This document shows positions 1 through 12,361 of a stretch of 50,766 nt of DNA, one piece after another. The position numbers and the translations under genes were made by a program. The DNA comes from Bifidobacteriaceae bacterium. Its GTDB lineage: Bacteria > Actinomycetota > Actinomycetes > Actinomycetales > Bifidobacteriaceae. The stretch covers positions 1 through 50,766 of the forward strand of contig JAQXZM010000056.1 of the NCBI GenBank assembly GCA_029227215.1. The letters run 5' to 3'. The notes under the pieces are model-generated. The model saw nothing but the letters and a program-made list of their open reading frames with translations. It searched no databases and had not been told where the DNA came from. Every line of letters begins with the position of its first letter. Within the stretch, counting starts at the first letter, position 1.

Positions 1-798
1 CAGGAAGTCGTCGGAGATCATGTCGAGGTGATGCTCGGCCTGCGCCACGTCGTCGGCGGGGCCGGAGACCTCGATCCAGCCGACCTTCGCGTGCGGCGCG
101 GCAAGCATCTTGGAAAACCCGTCGAGCGAGAACATGAGCACGCCTTGCTCGCCCGCCCAGCGGGCGTTGCCGTCGAAGGGCTCGAGCGTGAAGTCGAAGA
201 ACACTTCGTCGGCGATGATCGCCGCGTCGTACTGCCGCGCGAGCTCCACGAGGCGGCGGCGTTCGCCGGGCTTCGTGTAGGCGCCGGTGGGGTTGTTCGG
301 ATTGATGACGGCGATCGCCTTCACCGTGCCATTGCCATCGCGCAGCGCGTTCTCGATGGATGCCAGGTCGAGCGCCCAGGAGCCGTCGAAGAACTGCTGG
401 TAGGGGATGGCCCGCGTGGCGGTGAGATTGCAGATCGATTCGATGAGCGGGTAACCGGGCTTGGGCATGAGGATCGCCTCGCCCGGGTCGCATAGCAGCA
501 TCGCCAGCCACGCGTAGGCCTCGGACGTGGAGCTGAGCACATAGAGATTCGACGGGTCCACGGGGTTGCCGCCACGGTCGCGCGTCGCGTTGACGAAGCC
601 GGCGATGGCTTCGCGGGCGCTGAGCGGGCCACGCGGGTCAGCGGTGTAGGGCTCGGGCAGGCATTGCGGCGCCAGCCCGTGGTGGGTGGGGTTCGAATCG
701 TTGAGCTGGCCGAGCGGATCGCCCGCCGCCTTGGCTCGTGCCGCCGCCGCGGCGATGGGATTCATGGCACCTGCGTTGACCCTGGACGAAAATCTCAT
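1..798 (-). CDS. PLP-dependent aminotransferase, class I/II (3' end outside window)
   Basis: The minus-strand frame is open from an ATG at 798 to the window edge, giving 266 codons. The C-terminal part lies outside. It reads as a fold-type I aminotransferase of the aspartate/alanine class. The cofactor motif NPNNPTG, the block IIADEVFFDF and the PLP-lysine block SLDGFSKM are all visible, followed by a conserved KVGW. Such enzymes move amino groups between amino acids and 2-oxo acids in the cytoplasm; the exact substrate cannot be read from the sequence. I chose ATG 798 because a -10 hexamer, TATTGT, ends 7 nt upstream and no Shine-Dalgarno is seen, which fits a leaderless message. An internal ATG at 765 is the alternative start. 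Confidence 0.85.
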   Translation of the reverse strand, partial: MRFSSRVNAGAMNPIAAAAARAKAAGDPLGQLNDSNPTHHGLAPQCLPEPYTADPRGPLSAREAIAGFVNATRDRGGNPVDPSNLYVLSSTSEAYAWLAMLLCDPGEAILMPKPGYPLIESICNLTATRAIPYQQFFDGSWALDLASIENALRDGNGTVKAIAVINPNNPTGAYTKPGERRRLVELARQYDAAIIADEVFFDFTLEPFDGNARWAGEQGVLMFSLDGFSKMLAAPHAKVGWIEVSGPADDVAQAEHHLDMISDDFL

Positions 799-805
799 GG
801 GGAAA

Positions 806-811
806 ACAATA
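806..811 (-). promoter_or_regulatory. -10 element of leaderless aminotransferase gene
   Basis: On the minus strand TATTGT stands 7 nt before the ATG at 798, the spacing expected if transcription starts at or next to the start codon. No ribosome binding site is present between them. Confidence 0.5.
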
Positions 812-864
812 GGTCCGCGGCTGTACCGGAGTGGGGACTCCGTGCGGCCGCGGACCAATGGATT

Positions 865-921
865 CGTAGGATGTGCTTTCGTCGTATGTACTTCGTCAGA
901 TGCGCCTCGTCGGATGCATCG
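865..921. repeat. Degenerate 14-bp tandem array, 4 units
   Basis: Four copies of a unit like CGTCGGATGTGCCT start at 865, 880, 894 and 908, with one extra base after the first copy. The array lies just 3' of the stop codon of the membrane protein gene (937-3219, minus) and upstream of the aminotransferase promoter. Confidence 0.7.
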
Positions 922-936
922 TGGCGTTGCGATGCG

Positions 937-3219
937 CTAGATGAGCAGCTGGAACCAGCTGCGCACCGTGTGGAAGATGCCCGGCTGGTCGCTCACCAGC
1001 GGGTACGACACATTGCGCAGGAACACCGACTGCACGCACAGCACGCCGCTGAAGATCGTGGCGACGAGCACCACCACGAGCACCGCCTTCGCCCATCCCC
1101 GGTAGTCGCGGCGCCGCGCCCATTGCAGCACGAGCAGCAGCACGAACATCGCGATGATCGACATGTAGATGGCGAAATCGATCTTGTATCGCCACAGCAG
1201 GCCGCCTTTGTAGCTGATGAACAGCATCATGAGCACGCCCGTCGCGGCGCACAGCCAGCAGGTGAGCCACCCATCGTGTTCTTTCAGTTTCTTGTGCAGG
1301 AACGGGAAGGCGAAGCCCAGCACAAGCAGCGGGGTCATGAAGAACATGCCGCCGATGATCGGCTCGTAGCACTGCCACGAGCTCAGCGCCGTCTGCGTGG
1401 AGGTGAGGAACGGGAACTCGGTGGTGAAGCTCAACGGCAGGAACAGGTAGTAGAGCACGATCTCCACGAGCACGTTGAGCGGCTCATGGTAGTTCTTCAG
1501 GTCCACGACGGTCAGCTGGTAGTCGTTGCCGAAATTGAGCGGGCTGCCGAAGCGGATGGCGTTCCAATAGCCCAGGCCGGCGAGCACCGCGCACACGGGG
1601 ATGGCGCACACCGCGGCGGTGACGAGCACATCGCGCGTGCCGGCGGGCAGATGGCGCTTGCGGGCAGCGGCGTTCGCCGGGGCATCGGCGCCGGCCGCTG
1701 CCTGGCGTGCGGTGGCGCGGCGGTTGAGCTGCTTGGCGATCTGGATGATTATCGGCACGAGCAGCACGCACAGCGCGGCCAGCGGCGGGCGGCAGCCCAG
1801 CGTGCAGATCATGAAGAACGAGCCGAAGAACAGGCGTGACTTCGAGACGCGGATCGCGGTGGCGTCGCATTCGCGGTCGGCGACCGTCCACACGCGGGTG
1901 CGTTCGCGGCCTCGCCGCGTGCGGCCCAGCGCCGGGTCCGCGACGCGCAGGGCGCTTTGCCACAGGTACAGGCCGATCGCCACCACGCACAGCGCGGCGC
2001 AGAAGGGGATCGTGTAGAAGTCCACGCGGCAGATCGGCGCCATGATCGTGGAGCCGGAGAACAGCAGTACGAATGCGAGCATCACCGATGCCACGCTCGC
2101 GTCGGGGAAGTGGCGTTCCACGAAGCGCACGGTGGCGAGCGCGCCGAAGAGCACCGCCAGGCACAGCATGAACGCGCCGGCGGTGATGGTGCTGAGCATG
2201 AGGCCGCCGTCGGTCCACAGGCTGGTGATCGCTTCGAATGGCAGGAACAGCAGGATCACCGGCACCACGCCGAAGTACGAGTAGTAGTGGCCGTTGTACA
2301 GCACGTGGTCCCAGTAGATGGGGTAGGCGCCGCGGCTGAGCAGTTCCTCGCGCACGCCCGCGTCATACGGGTTGCTTGCCTGGAGCAATTGCGGGGAGAC
2401 GTACAGGTCCAGCCAGGCGTGGCCGTGGAGTATTGCGTCGGCGGTCTGCTGGAATTGGTTGAAGTCGTAGGCGTAGGAGTTCGAGTGGTGGAAGAACGCC
2501 GGCGTCTGTACGAGGCCGTTGCCTGCCAGCGCCCAGGTGAACGCGGCGGCGCAGGGGATGCCGATGACCGCCCAGAAGCCGAGGCGCTGCTTGGTGTTGT
2601 GGGTGTCGAGGGTGGTGCGGTGCAGGCTGGAGCGGGGGCGCAGCGCGATGAGTAGCACGGCGGCGGCGAGCATGAGGATGATGCGGATGATGCTGAACTG
2701 GAACGGCACGCGGGCGTTGGCGGTCACGCTCGTCACCGGGATGCGCGAACCCTTTGGCTCTTGGAACCACACGCGGATCTTGCTCACGGACCCGGCGTAG
2801 CCGGTGCGGTTCTTGAGGTAGGCGCTGGAGTCCACGCGGTAGCTGAAGGAGTCCACGCTGCCGGTGATCCATTCGTTCGAACCGGTGGGCATCACGTCGA
2901 TGCGCGCGGAGGTGTCGTTGGAGACCGTGTAGGCGTAGCGGGTGGAGGAGGACGGCTCGAGGTACACGTATTCCACGGGCTGGTCGTCGGCATCGGCGTC
3001 GATGTAGGCCTGCGAGGAGTCCTCGATGCGCGCCGTGCCGTCGTCGAGGCGGTGCAGGCCGGGGCCGAGCTGTTCGGATGCGGCGCTGGGGGCGGGCTTG
3101 GTCAGGCTGTTCCAATGAGGCAGGTTGAATACGAAGACCTCGAGGAGCAGCACAATCGCCGCGGCCGCCATGAGCAACGTTCTGGTCCGCAATGTGGGCA
3201 AGGGTGTCCTGTTCTTCAC
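937..3219 (-). CDS. Large polytopic membrane protein, unknown function
   Basis: 760 residues. A first membrane segment lies at about residues 12-30. A soluble, probably extracytoplasmic domain follows to about residue 170, rich in Ser, Thr and Asp. The rest holds about ten hydrophobic helices, broken by a basic cytoplasmic loop near residues 425-460. The layout (one helix, an outer domain, then many helices) resembles membrane glycosyltransferases of the GT-C type, but I see no diagnostic motif, so function is left open. The start is GTG, with TAGAAT placed 6 nt upstream and no Shine-Dalgarno, which suggests a leaderless transcript. It is divergent from the TPR protein gene, and the 247 bp between them are strongly G-rich on the plus strand. 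Confidence 0.8.
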   Translation of the reverse strand: MKNRTPLPTLRTRTLLMAAAAIVLLLEVFVFNLPHWNSLTKPAPSAASEQLGPGLHRLDDGTARIEDSSQAYIDADADDQPVEYVYLEPSSSTRYAYTVSNDTSARIDVMPTGSNEWITGSVDSFSYRVDSSAYLKNRTGYAGSVSKIRVWFQEPKGSRIPVTSVTANARVPFQFSIIRIILMLAAAVLLIALRPRSSLHRTTLDTHNTKQRLGFWAVIGIPCAAAFTWALAGNGLVQTPAFFHHSNSYAYDFNQFQQTADAILHGHAWLDLYVSPQLLQASNPYDAGVREELLSRGAYPIYWDHVLYNGHYYSYFGVVPVILLFLPFEAITSLWTDGGLMLSTITAGAFMLCLAVLFGALATVRFVERHFPDASVASVMLAFVLLFSGSTIMAPICRVDFYTIPFCAALCVVAIGLYLWQSALRVADPALGRTRRGRERTRVWTVADRECDATAIRVSKSRLFFGSFFMICTLGCRPPLAALCVLLVPIIIQIAKQLNRRATARQAAAGADAPANAAARKRHLPAGTRDVLVTAAVCAIPVCAVLAGLGYWNAIRFGSPLNFGNDYQLTVVDLKNYHEPLNVLVEIVLYYLFLPLSFTTEFPFLTSTQTALSSWQCYEPIIGGMFFMTPLLVLGFAFPFLHKKLKEHDGWLTCWLCAATGVLMMLFISYKGGLLWRYKIDFAIYMSIIAMFVLLLVLQWARRRDYRGWAKAVLVVVLVATIFSGVLCVQSVFLRNVSYPLVSDQPGIFHTVRSWFQLLI

Positions 3220-3225
3220 ACCAAC

Positions 3226-3231
3226 ATTCTA
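3226..3231 (-). promoter_or_regulatory. -10 element TAGAAT of leaderless membrane protein gene
   Basis: TAGAAT on the minus strand is followed by exactly 6 nt and then the GTG start at 3219. It is close to the actinobacterial -10 consensus TANNNT. Confidence 0.55.
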
Positions 3232-3453
3232 GGGGTGGCGCACGATACCCCCATCGGGAGGCGGTCGGGGGAGCATCAGGAGGGGACGGGAGGTTGCTCG
3301 GGAGGGCCGTTCAAGGAGGCGGGGAGGTGGCCGGGGAGACGGCCGGGGATGGCGCCCGTGGCTTGTTATCGCTGCGTTTGTGCCGTTCGCGCGGCGTGCG
3401 AAAATCGCTGTGCGCCATCAGCTGATTCGGGCGTGGCTGTCGCGGAAAAAGGC

Positions 3454-3459
3454 GACAAT
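3454..3459 (+). promoter_or_regulatory. Possible -10 element (GACAAT) of leaderless TPR gene
   Basis: GACAAT lies 7 nt before ATG 3467. It departs from TANNNT at the first base, so it is the weakest member of the leaderless set. Confidence 0.3.
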
Positions 3460-3466
3460 GGTAGGC

Positions 3467-6400
3467 ATGGCTAATTCTCCCCGCTCTTCGCAAGAAAACC
3501 ACGGCAGCAACGCACCGCGGCGCTCCTCGCGCCGTCGGTCGGCGGGCGACGCGGTGGGGCGCGCCATGCGCCAGGCCGCGAAGGGCGCCAGAGGTGCCAG
3601 GGCCGCCGCGAGGGATGCCCTCGAAGCGGTGGCGGACGTCGCCGCCGACCGCAAGCGCGGCAATGGCGGCGTCGCCAAGCGCATGGACCAGATCGCCCGG
3701 TGGCGCCGCGAGCACCCGGAGATGATCGCCATCACGCCGCTCATGAAGAGCCGCGTGATCACCGGCATCCCGTGCGTGTTCCCCCACTCGAGCATCTATG
3801 GCTGGGTGCAGCAGCCGTCCGCGAAAAACAAGGGCTTCAACATCGGCATGTTCCTTGACCGCACGCACTTCCTGCCCATCGCGTTCGCCGACGCGCATGG
3901 CCGCATCTTCCTGTCGACCTCCATGGAGGCCGACACCGTGCACACCGAGCCGATGATGGTGTTCGAGAAAGAGCATGACCAGAACGTGCCCGTCAGCTGG
4001 CTCAACGGCGACCCCAAGGCCGATGACGACCTCATCGCCCAAGCGGTAGTCGGCGGCATCTACACGAGCACCTTCGACGATTCGACGCCTATCCGCGTGG
4101 GCACCTGGATGAAGTGGCACGACCGCTACACGATTTGCGACGTGCGGCCCGGCATCCTGCCGCGCAACCGCAACCGCCTCGAATACCGCGATGCGCTCAC
4201 GGTCGCGTTCATCGAACTCTTCCAGCTGTACCCCAGCCGGCACCCCATGCCTTACGGCGCCGACAACATCGTCGCGCACCTCGCGCAGGAGGCGCCCCTC
4301 GCCGCCATCCGCGGCGCCGCGGACGACATCCGCGAGACCCGTGCCGACAACGGCAACGTCTCGGGGCTTGACGAATACTTCGTCGACATGATGAACGGCG
4401 TGGGCGCGTTGCAACCGCTCTCCGGCCTGGAGGCACGGCACGGGCGCGAACCCCTCGAGACGATGCAGTCGAGCAGCTCCGGCAGGGTGTATTTCCTGTG
4501 GCACGACGACCTGACTCCCGCGCAATGCCTCTCCGCGCTGCGCATCGAGAGCACCGTCAACAGGTTCCTCGCCATCGACGAGGCGCTCAAGCTCAACGAG
4601 CAGTTCGGCTACCTGCCCACGGAATCCACCGTGACCAAGAAGCAGGCCGCGCGGCTCGATTTCGCGCTGCTCAACAACCCGGCGCTGTCGATCCTCAGCG
4701 ACCCGCTGCGCGAAGCGGAGCGCCCCGGCGGCATCCACGCCGATCCGGCGATCACGCTCGTGGACCATGCGCGGCAGATTGCGCTGCGCGCCTACCTCGC
4801 CCACCCGTTCCCCCACGCCGATGAACAGGCCGGGAAGGCACAGAGCGGGAAAGCACAGGGCAGTAGAGCACAGAGCGGGACGGCGCAATCCGGCGTCGAT
4901 CCGCAGCGGATGAGCGATAGTGCGCTCGAGCAGGCCTTTGCACAGGCGCAAGGCTCCGAATGGGTGTACCGCCGCGTGTTCGTCTCGCTGCTGCACGGCA
5001 TCCGCACGCCGTTCCGGCACGACCTGGACTTCCGCGCGAACCTCGCGCGCGGCCGCGTGGCCATTGAGATGACGACGGCGGGCGACGCGCTCATGCCCAC
5101 CAAGCGCTACGACTCCGGCAGCGACTCCTGGGTGGAGATGACCCAGGCCGAGCAGGTGGCGATGTCGGTGGACTACAACCTGCGCATGGGCATGATCGTC
5201 GCCGCCGTCGCGTTCGGCATCGACCCCATGGTGCGCAGCGTGTCGGTGCGGCTCGATTCCCTGGGCCTCGAGGAGGCGGTGCGCGAGCAGTCCGAGGCGA
5301 TGACGACGCTCATCGCGCAACTGCTCGGCCCCCTGGGCGACGGACCGTTGGGCGACGCGGCGAACGGCGAGCATGGCGCGACCGGTTCGAAATCCGACCC
5401 CAAGGACGCCGACTCGCACCCCTCTCTTAGCCTGGACGCCGACGCATCCAGCAACGCGGCGGCATCAGCAGGGCGCACCCCGTCCACTACACCAGGAACG
5501 CCTGGCATGGCGGGAACGACCGGCGCCGCAGACACGATGGGCGCCGCCGGGGCAACCGATGCCACGGACGCCGCCGGCCAGCCTGATTCCGGCACTGCGG
5601 ATGCCCACGCTTCCGATTCCCAAGTGTCGGATTCGCAGCCGTCGCCAAGCCCTGTGGAGATGGGCTACACGCTGAGCGTGCGCTCGCAGGACCCCGCCGA
5701 GGGCACCGATGCGAACGCGGATGGCGGAGCCGAGCAGATCGATTCGTTCTCCCTGCTCAAGCCGCTCGTCACCGTGACGTTCACCCGCAGCAAGTTCCTC
5801 GACCTGCTCGCGAGCCGCGGCCTGGACAATCCGCTCGCCGCCTACCGTTCGTTCAACGCGCGCCTTGCGTTCGACGACGACGGGCGACTGGCCCCCATCG
5901 AGCCCACGTTCGACATCCACAGCACGAAGTTCGCCCCCACCGGCGCCCAGGAGGTGCCGGAGATGAGCGACGTGCCGCTGGACTCCAACGCGGCGCGGAT
6001 CCTGGGCTGCACAGACGTGACCGGGCTTGCGATCCAGCGCGCCGACCTGCTGCAGCGCGCGATGACGGACTTCCACCGCATCGCCTCTGACGCCTCCGCC
6101 ACCTCGGCGGACAAGGCGCGCCGCGTGATGCGCATCGTCGACGCGATGGGCGACCCGGAGCTTTCCCAGATGGCGCCGCAGGTCACGTCCGCCATCATCG
6201 ACGGGCGGGACCTCCCGGCGCTTACGTTCCACCTGACCCGCGACCTCGAGGCGGCCGACCAGGAGGCCCGCTCCCATCTGGAGGTGGGGGACGCGGAAGG
6301 CGCGATCGCCGTCGCCGAGGAGGCGGTGGCCCGCATGGACGCGATCTACGCCAAGGCGGACGGCGTGCCCCGCTACTTCAACTCCTATGCCGAGCGCGTG

Positions 6401-7069
6401 GTGTACAACCGCATGTTCGCGATGCCAGGGGAGAAGGTCGTGCTCATCCCCGACAAGCTCTTCGGCCTGCACATGGCGCTCGCGAACTTCATCGCCCAGG
6501 TCAAGAGCCCCAAGGACGCCCTGCCGCACATGAACATGCTCGTCAAGTACGCGCCCGCGTACTCCACCGCGCACATGCTGCTCGCCACCCAGATGGCGGT
6601 GGCGCAGGACTGGGACTCCGTGTACGCCGCGTCGCTCAACGCGCTGCGCGTTTCGCTCGCCCGCGAGGACGCCTCCTACGCCTACTACCGCCTCGCCTAC
6701 GCGGAGTGGATGCACGACAAGTTCGCCGTGGCTGCGGCGTGCTACATGCTGAGCCTGCAGATCAACCCCGGCCAGGTGCCGCCCGCGCAGCAGGAGCTCC
6801 AGCAGCTCGTCGCCAACGCCGTCTCGCAGCACATCTCGGTGCCTTCCACGATGCACGAGGCCGTGGAGGTGCTCCAGCGCGAGGGCATCCCCGTGTGGCC
6901 GCACATGGAGCTCACCGGCATCGTGCAGGACGCGGAGCGCGTGTGCGTGGACCTGGGGCTGTTCATCCCCGCCGCGAACCTCGCCACCGCGTCGTCGCGC
7001 ATGAACGACACGACGGTGACGCGCATGGGCGCCGAGGACTGGCAGTTCCGCCAGTCGCTCGGCGCGTGA
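3467..7069 (+). CDS. Large TPR-containing protein, function unknown
   Basis: 1200 residues from ATG 3467. The N-terminal 55 residues are basic and low-complexity. A conserved soluble region follows (about 60-450), including a WMKWHDRYTICDVRPGILPRN block. Next comes a second region (about 490-620). A Ser/Thr/Ala-rich disordered linker covers about 640-750. The C-terminal part (about 900-1130) is helical and repeats the TPR pattern, for example MLVKYAPAYSTAHMLLATQM and YYRLAYAEWMHDKFAVAAA. No catalytic motif, signal peptide or membrane segment is visible, so a cytoplasmic scaffold is the best guess. Residues 456-475 are a coding tandem repeat (GKAQS-like, 15-bp units). The stop codon lies inside a 9-bp tandem array, and ligA follows after 95 bp on the same strand. 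Confidence 0.8.
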   Translation: MANSPRSSQENHGSNAPRRSSRRRSAGDAVGRAMRQAAKGARGARAAARDALEAVADVAADRKRGNGGVAKRMDQIARWRREHPEMIAITPLMKSRVITGIPCVFPHSSIYGWVQQPSAKNKGFNIGMFLDRTHFLPIAFADAHGRIFLSTSMEADTVHTEPMMVFEKEHDQNVPVSWLNGDPKADDDLIAQAVVGGIYTSTFDDSTPIRVGTWMKWHDRYTICDVRPGILPRNRNRLEYRDALTVAFIELFQLYPSRHPMPYGADNIVAHLAQEAPLAAIRGAADDIRETRADNGNVSGLDEYFVDMMNGVGALQPLSGLEARHGREPLETMQSSSSGRVYFLWHDDLTPAQCLSALRIESTVNRFLAIDEALKLNEQFGYLPTESTVTKKQAARLDFALLNNPALSILSDPLREAERPGGIHADPAITLVDHARQIALRAYLAHPFPHADEQAGKAQSGKAQGSRAQSGTAQSGVDPQRMSDSALEQAFAQAQGSEWVYRRVFVSLLHGIRTPFRHDLDFRANLARGRVAIEMTTAGDALMPTKRYDSGSDSWVEMTQAEQVAMSVDYNLRMGMIVAAVAFGIDPMVRSVSVRLDSLGLEEAVREQSEAMTTLIAQLLGPLGDGPLGDAANGEHGATGSKSDPKDADSHPSLSLDADASSNAAASAGRTPSTTPGTPGMAGTTGAADTMGAAGATDATDAAGQPDSGTADAHASDSQVSDSQPSPSPVEMGYTLSVRSQDPAEGTDANADGGAEQIDSFSLLKPLVTVTFTRSKFLDLLASRGLDNPLAAYRSFNARLAFDDDGRLAPIEPTFDIHSTKFAPTGAQEVPEMSDVPLDSNAARILGCTDVTGLAIQRADLLQRAMTDFHRIASDASATSADKARRVMRIVDAMGDPELSQMAPQVTSAIIDGRDLPALTFHLTRDLEAADQEARSHLEVGDAEGAIAVAEEAVARMDAIYAKADGVPRYFNSYAERVVYNRMFAMPGEKVVLIPDKLFGLHMALANFIAQVKSPKDALPHMNMLVKYAPAYSTAHMLLATQMAVAQDWDSVYAASLNALRVSLAREDASYAYYRLAYAEWMHDKFAVAAACYMLSLQINPGQVPPAQQELQQLVANAVSQHISVPSTMHEAVEVLQREGIPVWPHMELTGIVQDAERVCVDLGLFIPAANLATASSRMNDTTVTRMGAEDWQFRQSLGA
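4832..4891 (+). repeat. Coding 15-bp tandem array, 4 units (GKAQS-like)
   Basis: Four in-frame 15-bp units encode GKAQS, GKAQG, SRAQS and GTAQS within the TPR protein. They sit in a loop between two conserved regions, so expansion would not break the fold. Confidence 0.75.
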
Positions 7070-7097
7070 TGCGCGTGACATGCGTGATACGCGTGGC
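7062..7097 (+). repeat. 9-bp tandem array straddling the TPR gene stop codon
   Basis: Four units of the type GCGCGTGAT start at 7062, 7071, 7080 and 7089. The TGA stop of the TPR gene (7067-7069) is part of the first unit. Confidence 0.65.
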
Positions 7098-7101
7098 ATG
7101 A

Positions 7102-10675
<3,574 letters not shown>

Positions 10676-10951
10676 TGCAATGCTCCTTTGCCTGCTCATG
10701 CATGAGGGGAATGCATGGTGGGGAAATGCATGGTTGAAGGAAAAGCCCTTTCGCCTTCGGTCAATAATACGGTAGCGTAACTGGGAATATCATGCATTGA
10801 CACGCCTGCAATTGTGAAGGATTCGTGAAGATTGTCATGCCCGTGGGACGATGCCGGCTGCCGTGCGCCGGCACGCCGCGGCGATGTCCATGAGATCCAC
10901 GACATCCGCAAGGCCCACAACATCCGCATGCTTTGCGATGCCCGGAAGGTC

Positions 10952-10980
10952 TTGTGCGGCGGGCTCGTTCTGATTACAGT
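10952..10980 (+). promoter_or_regulatory. Candidate promoter of mrp
   Basis: TTGTGC, a 17-bp spacer and TACAGT (10975-10980) form a plausible -35/-10 pair. Transcription would start near 10987, just before the hairpin. Confidence 0.45.
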
Positions 10981-10992
10981 GGCGGTGGTCGG

Positions 10993-11031
10993 CTCGGATC
11001 GGTGCGGGCGAATGGCTCGTGCCGATCCGAG
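10993..11031 (+). promoter_or_regulatory. 17-bp hairpin in the mrp leader
   Basis: Arms 10993-11009 and 11015-11031 pair over 17 bp (the outer ten perfect, the inner seven with three G-U pairs) around the loop GAATG. No T tract follows, so it is not a terminator. It would form at the very 5' end of the mrp transcript, 25 nt before the start codon. Confidence 0.6.
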
Positions 11032-11056
11032 ATGCTCGAATGGAAGGACGTGGAGT

Positions 11057-12283
11057 ATGGCCTCACGCGATAGTGCCTCGCACAATGACCCGTTGCATAC
11101 AAAGGCGGATAATGCGGTGGATGCTGGGGTGGATGCCGCGGCGGATGATGGTGCGGTGAGCCCTGACACCGTCCGGGCGGACGTGATGGAAGCGCTGCGC
11201 CACGTGATCGATCCCGAACTGGGCCGCACCATCACCGACCTGGGCATGGTCACGGGCGTGGACGCCAAACCCAGCGATGAAGACGCATACGCATGGGATG
11301 TCACCGTGCACCTGGAGCTCACCGTGCCCGGCTGCCCGCTGTCGGAGACGATCCGCCGCCGCATCCGCGCCGCGCTCGCCGCCTACCCCCATGGCGCGAT
11401 CCGCCTCACCATCGAGACCGGCGTGATGGACGAAGCGAAGCTCAAAGCGCTCGTCGCCCAGCTCAAGGCGGAACGCCGCGCCAACCCCTTCACCCGCAAG
11501 GGCGCCAAGACCCGCATCTTCGCCATCGCGTCGGGCAAGGGCGGCGTGGGCAAGAGCTCGGTGACGGCGAACCTCGCCGCCACGTTCGCCGCGCTCGGCT
11601 ACGACACCGCCGCCATCGATGCCGACATCTACGGCTTCTCCCTGCCACGCCTGTTCGGCGTGACCGACCAGCCCACCGACCTCGATGGCATGCTCGTGCC
11701 GCCCGAAGCATGGGGCGTGCGCCTCATGTCCATCGGCGTGTTCGCCGGCTCCGACCGCGCGATCCTGTGGCGCGGCCCCAGGCTCCAGCGCTCGCTGGAG
11801 CAATTCCTCTCCGACGTGTGGTGGGGAGACCCGGACGTCTTGCTCCTCGACCTTGCACCCGGTACCGGCGACATGGCGATCTCCGTCGCCCAGGCGTTGC
11901 CGAACGCCGAGCTCGTGGTGGTCACCACGCCGCAGCCGTCCGCGTCCGAAGTGGCGGTGCGCGCCGGTCTCGTCTCGCTCCAGATGCCCATGCAGGTGGA
12001 CGGCGTCATTGAGAACATGAGCTACTTCGACCACAAAGGGGAGCGGCTGTGCATCTTCGGCGAAGGCGGCGGTCAGCGCGTGAGCGCCAAGCTCACCGAG
12101 GCGCTGGGATACGACGTGCCGCTGCTCGGCCAGCTGCCGCTCGTCCCTGAGCTGCGCGAGACCGCGGAATCTGGGCGTCCCGCTGTGTTGGACGAGGACG
12201 GCGCGCTCGCCGATTCACCCGTGGCGAAGAGCTTCGAAAGCATCGCGCGCGCCCTCATGGAGCGCGCGCGACCGGAAATCTAG
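11057..12283 (+). CDS. mrp: Mrp/ApbC-family iron-sulfur carrier ATPase
   Basis: 408 residues from ATG 11057. The N-terminal MIP18/DUF59-type domain (about 35-120) carries DPELGRTITDLGMV and VPGCPLSETIRRRI. A P-loop ATPase follows, with a deviant Walker A SGKGGVGKS at 159-167, then DLAPGTGDMAIS and VVTTPQPSASEVAVRAG. Members carry and transfer Fe-S clusters in an ATP-dependent way. The C-terminal CxxC that holds the cluster in many homologues is not visible; there is only one Cys, in ERLCIFGEGGG. Upstream codons are open in frame, but the protein similarity begins near MASRDSA, which has a purine-rich site before it. The gene faces the deformylase gene tail to tail. Confidence 0.9.
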   Translation: MASRDSASHNDPLHTKADNAVDAGVDAAADDGAVSPDTVRADVMEALRHVIDPELGRTITDLGMVTGVDAKPSDEDAYAWDVTVHLELTVPGCPLSETIRRRIRAALAAYPHGAIRLTIETGVMDEAKLKALVAQLKAERRANPFTRKGAKTRIFAIASGKGGVGKSSVTANLAATFAALGYDTAAIDADIYGFSLPRLFGVTDQPTDLDGMLVPPEAWGVRLMSIGVFAGSDRAILWRGPRLQRSLEQFLSDVWWGDPDVLLLDLAPGTGDMAISVAQALPNAELVVVTTPQPSASEVAVRAGLVSLQMPMQVDGVIENMSYFDHKGERLCIFGEGGGQRVSAKLTEALGYDVPLLGQLPLVPELRETAESGRPAVLDEDGALADSPVAKSFESIARALMERARPEI

Positions 12284-12311
12284 CCAGCAAATCCGGCATC
12301 AGCCGGCGGAT

Positions 12312-12351
12312 ATTACTGGTGAGATATTGCTTGAGAAATCGCAGGTGAGAT
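12312..12351. repeat. Degenerate 12-14-bp repeats 3' of the deformylase gene
   Basis: Two 14-bp copies of GGTGAGAT-containing units flank a 12-bp variant, between the convergent mrp and deformylase stop codons. Confidence 0.4.
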
Positions 12352-12361
12352 CTGCCTCGCG

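Larger units (their letters stand above)
10676..11056. other. Divergent intergenic region, 381 bp
   Basis: No convincing gene is seen. The left part (10740-10835) is AT-richer than its surroundings and may hold the minus-strand promoter for the membrane protein. The right part holds the mrp promoter and a 17-bp hairpin, listed separately. Confidence 0.5.

Noticed and set aside
3311-5419. Minus-strand open frame of 702 codons opposite the TPR gene
   Set aside because: It is His/Arg/Val-rich with no domain, lies wholly antisense to a gene with clear protein-like composition, and is the usual by-product of GC-rich codon use.
12291-12304. CCGGC/GCCGG hairpin between mrp and the deformylase gene as terminator
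   Set aside because: Only five pairs and no T tract on either strand.
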